This document shows, piece after piece, positions 6,897 through 7,641 of a stretch of DNA of 7,641 nt. The DNA is taken from contig JAEYWW010000147.1 in assembly GCA_023428805.1 (NCBI GenBank), positions 1 through 7,641 of the forward strand, read 5' to 3'. This DNA is from Armatimonadota bacterium (GTDB lineage Bacteria; Armatimonadota; Fimbriimonadia; Fimbriimonadales; Fimbriimonadaceae). The notes under the pieces were generated by a model. It had not been told where the DNA came from, ran no database searches, and worked only from the letters and a program-made list of their open reading frames with translations. The stretch's first letter is position 1, and every line of letters begins with the position of its first letter. Position numbers and translations under genes: made by a program.

Positions 6897-7244
6897 ATGA
6901 GCATTGACGTTCTTTACCAGCAAGGATTCGACTTCCGGTGCGATGGCCGCTACGGAGAGGCTCGGCAGGCGCTGACCCAGGTTCTCGCAATGAATCCAAC
7001 CCACGCCGATGCCAAGTGGCAGATTGGGCTGATTCAAGGCTTCGAAGGAGACTTTGATGGTTCTCTGCAGACTCTTCTTGAGGTGGTTGTCGCGAACCCC
7101 GGCCACGTGAATGCCCGCTACGATCTGGCGATGACGATGATGATGCTGGGCCTGAGCGATGAAGCCTGCTCTCATTTCCACGAGGTTCTGCGTCAGAATC
7201 CTGGCCACGAGAAAGCCAAGCAGCAGATCGTCTGGTGCCCCTGA
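6897..7244 (+). CDS. Small TPR-repeat protein
   Basis: This 115-residue protein consists almost entirely of three tetratricopeptide repeats, at about 3-36, 37-70 and 71-104. Each ends with the Asn-Pro typical of the repeat end (NPTHADAK, NPGHVNAR, NPGHEKAK) and has small and hydrophobic residues at the consensus positions. TPRs form helical scaffolds for protein binding. There is no signal peptide, membrane segment or catalytic motif, so it is probably a cytosolic adaptor with an unknown partner. The ATG at 6897 is needed for a complete first repeat. It has no Shine-Dalgarno sequence because a hairpin ends 7 bases upstream, so translation could be leaderless-like or structure-controlled. The next gene begins 12 bases after the stop, suggesting one operon. 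The call as a TPR protein is firm, but the function is unknown. Confidence 0.8.
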   Translation: MSIDVLYQQGFDFRCDGRYGEARQALTQVLAMNPTHADAKWQIGLIQGFEGDFDGSLQTLLEVVVANPGHVNARYDLAMTMMMLGLSDEACSHFHEVLRQNPGHEKAKQQIVWCP

Positions 7245-7256
7245 TCTGAGGTTCGC

Positions 7257-7641
7257 ATGAAGGAGCGGCTGACGCGTCATTGGCCCACCCTCCTTCTCCT
7301 GCTTCTTCCCATCATCCCGCTTTGGCGATGTGTTTTTCTCGGCGAAGCAATCGGCCCGTGGGATCAGATTCTCGCCATGTCACCCTGGGATCAGACCCCG
7401 AAGCCGGGTCGTTCTTGGGATGTGCTCTCCGCCGACGGAGTCCTGCAATTCCATGTCTGGCGCGAGATGGTTTTTCAAGGTTGGCGCACTTTTGATCCAC
7501 CCTTCTGGAATCCCCACCAGCTCATGGGCACCCCGATTCTGGCGAATTCACAGTCAGGCGCCTTCTACCCCCCCCACATCATCGCCGCCTTCACCTATCT
7601 GCCGACCGCCGCGCTCATCGTCATCCTTGCGTGGCTTCACC
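7257..7641 (+). CDS. YfhO/GT-C-like multi-pass membrane protein, N-terminal part
   Basis: Only the first 128 residues are in the window, and the frame is still open at the right edge. A hydrophobic segment at about 9-29 (LLLLLLPIIPLW) is the first membrane helix or signal anchor. A polar loop follows that resembles the first extracytoplasmic loop of YfhO-type and other GT-C fold membrane proteins. It contains SADGVLQFHVWRE (58-70), FWNPHQLMGTPILANSQSG (83-101) and FYPPH (103-107). Asp60 lies at the usual place for the loop acidic residue. A second hydrophobic segment begins near 108. Members of this group handle lipid-linked sugars at the membrane or affect lipoteichoic acid or polymer glycosylation, but the substrate here cannot be told. 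The ATG has GAGG 5 bases upstream and follows the TPR gene by 12 bases. A run of eight C bases occurs at 7568-7575. Confidence 0.75.
   Translation, partial: MKERLTRHWPTLLLLLLPIIPLWRCVFLGEAIGPWDQILAMSPWDQTPKPGRSWDVLSADGVLQFHVWREMVFQGWRTFDPPFWNPHQLMGTPILANSQSGAFYPPHIIAAFTYLPTAALIVILAWLH

Overview
The window looks like ordinary chromosome from a moderately high-GC, Gram-negative-type bacterium. It holds six protein genes, one of them cut by the right edge, plus about 575 bases of non-coding, palindrome-rich repeat DNA at the left edge. The taxonomic signal is weak. The tilS-ftsH linkage, the YfhO-like membrane protein and the dense intergenic palindromes would fit Armatimonadota (Fimbriimonadia-like) or a similar under-sampled phylum, but this is an impression and not a demonstration.

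Layout. Bases 1-576 hold no credible gene. They contain a nested, imperfect inverted repeat (about 151-420), several short perfect palindromes, and a 33-base imperfect direct repeat at both ends (1-33 and 532-564). Two genes follow on the minus strand, transcribed right to left: a CBS-domain MgtE magnesium transporter (3380 to 1905), then 71 bases later a secreted PDZ-containing S41-family peptidase (1833 to 577). A 45-base divergent gap separates mgtE from the plus-strand genes: tilS (tRNA-Ile lysidine synthetase, 3426-4823), then ftsH (membrane AAA+ zinc protease, TTG start at 4891, to 6834). A perfect 13-bp hairpin follows ftsH. Seven bases after it starts a small TPR protein (6897-7244), followed 12 bases later by the N-terminal part of a large YfhO/GT-C-like membrane protein (7257 to the window edge).

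How the genes fit together. tilS next to ftsH is a familiar bacterial arrangement (tilS-hpt-ftsH in Firmicutes), here without hpt. The minus-strand pair, Mg2+ uptake plus an exported peptidase, may be one transcription unit, but no functional link is visible. The TPR and membrane-protein genes are spaced like an operon. I found no phage, CRISPR, toxin-antitoxin, defence or biosynthetic system. The points most worth a second look are the left-end repeat cluster, the S41 peptidase lacking the CtpA-type lysine, and the hairpin with a -10-like loop between ftsH and the TPR gene.
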